DNA of 64,000 nucleotides. Source: Mesorhizobium sp. (GTDB lineage: Bacteria; Pseudomonadota; Alphaproteobacteria; Rhizobiales; Rhizobiaceae). Shown here piece by piece: positions 60,962 through 64,000 of this stretch. The position numbers were made by a program, and so were the translations under genes. Numbering within the stretch: the stretch's first letter is position 1; every line of letters starts with the position of its first letter. Below the pieces are notes generated by a model, which saw only the letters and a program-made list of their open reading frames with translations, did no database searches and was not told where the DNA came from. The stretch spans positions 1-64,000 of the forward strand of contig NZ_SUHQ01000032.1 in NCBI RefSeq assembly GCF_004962245.1, written 5' to 3'.

Positions 60962-61936
60962 ATGGGGCGACGGATCGTGCTTGCGGTACTGGGTCTCGCC
61001 CTCATTCTTATCCTGGCCTTCGTGCTTGGCCCGCGCGTTCAAGCCGATACGACGATCCGTTTCGATCCTTCCGTGATCGGCGATGACCCGCAAGCCTATC
61101 TGGCCCGCAGGGAGGCTGCCGTACCCGGCATCCACGACGGGCTGGAGAAGGAAATCATCTGGGCCAATCCGATGATCCATGCCAGGACGCCGCTCGCGAT
61201 CGTCTATATCCACGGCTTTTCGGCGTCGAAGGGTGAGGTTCGTCCGCTGCCCGACGAAGTGGCCGACCAACTCGACGCCAATCTCTTCTACACCCGCCTC
61301 ACCGGCCACGGACAGGACGGTGCCGCGATGGCGCAAGGCAGCGTCAACGCCTGGATCAACGATTATGAAGAAGCGCTCGCCATCGGCCGGGCGATCGGCG
61401 ACAAGGTGATCGTCATCGCCACCTCTACCGGCGGCTCACTGGCGACATGGGCCGCGACGCAGCCGGGCGGGTCGAACGGGGTGGCGGCAATCGCGTTCAT
61501 CTCGCCGAATTTCGGCGTCAAGGCTTCCGGCGCCGAACTCCTGACCATGCCTTGGGGCCGAGGGATCGCCGAGTTGGTCTCTGGCAAGGAGCGCAGCTTC
61601 GTGCCGCGCAATGCGCTGCACGAGAAATTCTGGACCTACCGCTATCCGATCGCGGCGACGCTGCCGATGGTAGCACTAACCGAGCTTGCCTATGGCGCCC
61701 CGGTGGAGAAGGCGAGCATCCCTGCCCTGTTCATCTTTTCGGATTCGGACAAGATCGTGCGGCCGGACCGCACCCGCGAAATCGCCGGACGCTGGGGCGC
61801 CGCGCACGAACTGGTGCCGGTCGACGATACCGGCGATCGGGACAACCACGTCATTGCCGGCGACGCGCTGTCGCCAGCGACCACCGCTTTCCTCGCGCAG
61901 CGGATCGTGGTGTGGGTCAGGGCGCTCACGGAATAG
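60962..61936 (+). CDS. alpha/beta hydrolase with N-terminal membrane anchor
   Basis: A 324-residue protein with an N-terminal hydrophobic anchor or signal (GRRIVLAVLGLALILILAFV). The hydrolase fold starts near residue 75 (IVYIHGFSASKGEVRPL). The nucleophile elbow is IVIATSTGGSLATWA: Ser is in place but the usual first Gly is Thr. The acid is likely Asp in FIFSDSDKIV and the base His in GDRDNHVIAGD. ATG 60962 follows GGAG; GTG 60950 is possible. The substrate is unknown. Confidence 0.85.
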   Translation: MGRRIVLAVLGLALILILAFVLGPRVQADTTIRFDPSVIGDDPQAYLARREAAVPGIHDGLEKEIIWANPMIHARTPLAIVYIHGFSASKGEVRPLPDEVADQLDANLFYTRLTGHGQDGAAMAQGSVNAWINDYEEALAIGRAIGDKVIVIATSTGGSLATWAATQPGGSNGVAAIAFISPNFGVKASGAELLTMPWGRGIAELVSGKERSFVPRNALHEKFWTYRYPIAATLPMVALTELAYGAPVEKASIPALFIFSDSDKIVRPDRTREIAGRWGAAHELVPVDDTGDRDNHVIAGDALSPATTAFLAQRIVVWVRALTE

Positions 61937-61954
61937 CAGGCGCGTGCCATGAAA

Positions 61955-61990
61955 TGAAAAGGGCGACCGAAGCACCGCTTCGATCGCCCT
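61955..61990 (-). terminator. intrinsic terminator of the DEAD-box gene
   Basis: On the minus strand AGGGCGATCGAAGC-GGT-GCTTCGGTCGCCCT (14-bp stem, one mismatch) is followed by TTTTCATTTC. It lies about 57 bases past the helicase stop codon. The convergent hydrolase ends 18 bases away. Confidence 0.8.
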
Positions 61991-62046
61991 GCCCTATGTC
62001 AGCCTCGGGCCAAGCTTAACAGGCTCGGCCGGACGCAGCTGTCTGA

Positions 62047-63456
62047 TTACGCAGCCCGTGCCGCGGGCCGCTTACCGCCGAAGCGGCGCTTGTTGTTGCC
62101 CTTGAAGGGCTTTGCGCCTTCCGGCTTGCGCTCGCCGGCAAAGGCCGGCTTGTCGCCAAAACGCTTTTTGCCGTTGTTCTGGCCGCCGGGCCGCCTGCCG
62201 TCGCGACGGCCATTGCGGTCGTTGCGATCATTGGCTGGCTCGAAGCGTTCGTTCTTTTCGGCGGGATTGCGCTGCGGATCGGGGCTTCCGAGATGATCGG
62301 CGACGATCGGCAGCTTGGTGCGGATGATACGCTCGACCTGGCGCAGCTTGCTGTTTTCCGAGGGATCGCAAAGCGTGATGGCGATGCCGTCCATGCCGTT
62401 ACGGCCGGTACGGCCGATCCGGTGGACATAGCTCTCCGCCTCGTCCGGCAGGTCGAAATTCACCACATGGCTGATGCCGGGCACGTCGATGCCGCGCGCA
62501 GCAATATCGGTCGCCACAAGAATACGCACCGAACCCTCGCGGAAATCGTTCAGCGCCTTCTGGCGGGCGTTCTGCGACTTGTTGCCGTGGATGACGGCGG
62601 CCTTGAAGCCGTCGCGCTCGAGGTCCTTGGTCACCCGGTCGGCGCCATGCTTGGTGCGCGAAAAGATGATGACGGACTTCATCGCCTCGTCGGCGAGCAT
62701 CGTCGACAGCACCTGGCGCTTCTGCTTGGTGCGGGCAAACACGACGCCCTGCACGATCTCGGCCGCCGCGGTGCTGTGGGGCGCCACTTCGACGCGAATC
62801 GGATTCTTCAACAGGCCTTTCGCCAGTTCAGCGATTTCGGCCGGCATGGTCGCCGAGAACAGCACCGTCTGACGGTCCGGCGCGGTCGCCCTGGCGATAC
62901 GCTTGACGTCGTTGATGAAGCCCATGTCGAGCATGCGGTCGCCTTCGTCCAGCACCAGCCATTTGGTGTCGGCAAGCACGAGATCGCCCTCACGCACCAG
63001 ATCGGTCAGCCGGCCGGGCGTGGCGATAAGGATGTCGACGCCGGGAGCGATCTTTTTTACCTGGCTAAAGCGCGAGACGCCGCCAAGCACCAGTGCTGTC
63101 GAGACATGCGCGCCCTTGGCGAGCAGCTTGATCATCTCTTCGATCTGCACGGCGAGTTCTCGCGTCGGCGCCAGGATCAGCGCACGAGCGGTCTTCGGCC
63201 GGCGCTTGGTGCCAAGCGCGATGATCTTCGACAGGATCGGCAGCGCGAACGCCGCGGTCTTGCCGGAACCGGTCTGGGCGATGCCGAAAATGTCACGGCC
63301 TTCGAGCTGCGGCGGGATCGCCTGGGCCTGGATCGGCTTCGGATCGGTGAAGCCGGCGGCATTGGTGGCCTTGAGCAGCGCGCCCGTAATTCCAAGTGCT
63401 GCGAAACCGGAGAGTTCCCCGGCGTCTGTACCGGGCAAAGTGTTTTCGTTGATCAA
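62047..63456 (-). CDS. DEAD-box ATP-dependent RNA helicase (RhlE-like)
   Basis: A 469-residue helicase. Motif Q and I (PIQAQAIPP, AQTGSGKTAAF), Ia (PTRELAVQ), II as DEGD at 170-173 (LVLDEGDRMLDMGF, not DEAD), III (FSATMP), V (ATDIAARGIDV) and VI (YVHRIGRTGRNG) are all present. The C-terminal tail is basic and Gly/Arg/Lys-rich (KPFKGNNKRRFGGKRPAARA), suited to RNA binding. The start is TTG 63456 behind AAAGAAGAA. Such helicases aid ribosome assembly and RNA decay, often in the cold. Confidence 0.92.
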   Translation of the reverse strand: MINENTLPGTDAGELSGFAALGITGALLKATNAAGFTDPKPIQAQAIPPQLEGRDIFGIAQTGSGKTAAFALPILSKIIALGTKRRPKTARALILAPTRELAVQIEEMIKLLAKGAHVSTALVLGGVSRFSQVKKIAPGVDILIATPGRLTDLVREGDLVLADTKWLVLDEGDRMLDMGFINDVKRIARATAPDRQTVLFSATMPAEIAELAKGLLKNPIRVEVAPHSTAAAEIVQGVVFARTKQKRQVLSTMLADEAMKSVIIFSRTKHGADRVTKDLERDGFKAAVIHGNKSQNARQKALNDFREGSVRILVATDIAARGIDVPGISHVVNFDLPDEAESYVHRIGRTGRNGMDGIAITLCDPSENSKLRQVERIIRTKLPIVADHLGSPDPQRNPAEKNERFEPANDRNDRNGRRDGRRPGGQNNGKKRFGDKPAFAGERKPEGAKPFKGNNKRRFGGKRPAARAA

Positions 63457-63846
63457 AATATTCTTCTTTCACGCGGCTCCTGGCCGCAAACATCGATGGC
63501 GGCAGGGCGCAACCTGCCGTCGAAAAAACTGTCATGAAACGACAAGGCGGCGGACGTTGTCGTCCGCACGGCTGCGCTGTCGTGCCCGCAGGCATCATGC
63601 CACGGGGCTTTTTCGCCGCCTTGCCGATATGTCGGAAAGAGGGAAAACAGACGCAACCGGTCTCATTCATCGAGAAGGCCGGATACTCCCGGCCCAAGCG
63701 CCTATGTCGCCGCATATGGCGCAGTTCGCTACGGAATGCAAGAGGCCTCATGTTGCAGCGCAGCGAAAAGCCGTGGCGAAGCGGCGCTTGCGCTCCCCTG
63801 CCGGCATGATTACCACAAGTCAGCTTTCCGTTTTGGGGATCGACCG
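63457..63846. other. divergent intergenic region, helicase / carboxylase
   Basis: About 390 bases between divergent genes. It probably includes a long leader for the helicase, as is common for cold-inducible DEAD-box genes. A plus-strand open frame crosses it but has no support. I see no clear palindrome or promoter box. Confidence 0.35.
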
Positions 63847-64000
63847 ATGAAGGACGTGCTGAAAGAACTCGAGCGCCGCCGCGACATGGCGCGCATGGGC
63901 GGCGGCCAGGCCCGCATCGACGCCCAGCACAAGAAAGGCAAGCTCACCGCACGCGAACGCATCGACGTCTTTCTCGACGAGGGCTCATTCGAGGAGTTCG
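63847..64000 (+). CDS. pccB: propionyl-CoA carboxylase beta subunit, 5' end (truncated by window)
   Basis: The first 51 codons of a carboxyltransferase beta subunit: MKDVLKELERRRDMARMGGG, then a KGKLTARERIDVFLDEGSFEEF segment, the N-terminal signature of acyl-CoA carboxylase beta chains. A GGGGA site lies 7 bases before ATG 63847. Propionyl-CoA carboxylase fits best, but other acyl-CoA carboxylases share this region. The gene runs off the window. Confidence 0.8.
   Translation, partial: MKDVLKELERRRDMARMGGGQARIDAQHKKGKLTARERIDVFLDEGSFEEF

Noticed and set aside
63534..63809. Plus-strand open frame upstream of pccB
   Set aside because: Arg/Cys-rich, no start signal, lies in the divergent leader region.

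Overview
The window is chromosomal DNA from a high-GC alphaproteobacterium of the Rhizobiales, most likely Mesorhizobium or a close relative in the Phyllobacteriaceae. This rests on several traits: the gene order dusB-ntrB-ntrC-ntrY-ntrX-dat-hfq-hflX, a fused IspD-IspF protein, a pyruvate dehydrogenase operon whose E1-beta carries its own lipoyl domain, an OpgC-type glucan-modifying acyltransferase, and dispersed RIME-like palindromic repeats. No sequence search was possible, so the genus is an inference.

Layout. 1-8.9 kb: a tRNA-Ser(UGA), then a same-strand run rlpA, a dacC-like gene, tmk, holB, metG, tatD, an MBL-fold hydrolase and a YbaK-type deacylase (wall maturation, DNA replication, tRNA charging). 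8.9-14.3 kb: a more accessory stretch with two TetR-family regulators, each facing a divergent enzyme gene across palindromic operator-like DNA (homocysteine S-methyltransferase; exported RidA-like protein), an agmatinase-family enzyme and a decayed DUF2076 gene. 14.4-18 kb: a BI-1 membrane protein, an ECF sigma/anti-sigma pair and an OpgC protein. 18-30.6 kb: aminotransferase, mazG, then hflX, hfq, dat, ntrX, ntrY, ntrC, ntrB and dusB on the minus strand (nitrogen regulation and RNA chaperoning).

30.8-42.5 kb: ispDF-cinA, convergent with a RatA/COQ10-like gene; then lipA, lpdA, an SGNH hydrolase, a tiny membrane protein, pdhC, pdhB, pdhA, an FtsB-like gene and eno, which together couple glycolysis to acetyl-CoA and supply the lipoyl cofactor. 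42.7-54.2 kb: small membrane proteins and a small lipoprotein, PRC-barrel, kdsA with a VOC gene, cyclopropane fatty acid synthase, GDPD, type II NADH dehydrogenase, 5-FCL, Lrp/ald and a two-barrel outer membrane protein. 54.3-64 kb: DUF1203, a DapB-like paralogue, an OmpA-family protein, a cysK-alaX-sseA-GNAT cluster, SDR, alpha/beta hydrolase, DEAD-box helicase and the 5' end of a propionyl-CoA carboxylase beta gene cut by the window edge.

I found no prophage, insertion sequence, CRISPR array or obvious new multi-gene system. The observations most worth following are: a repeat element apparently captured in frame in the linker of PdhC; a DacC-family protein that has lost two of its three active-site motifs; a tandemly duplicated beta-barrel outer membrane protein; a DapB paralogue without the catalytic histidines; and several unannotated-size membrane peptides placed in operons.
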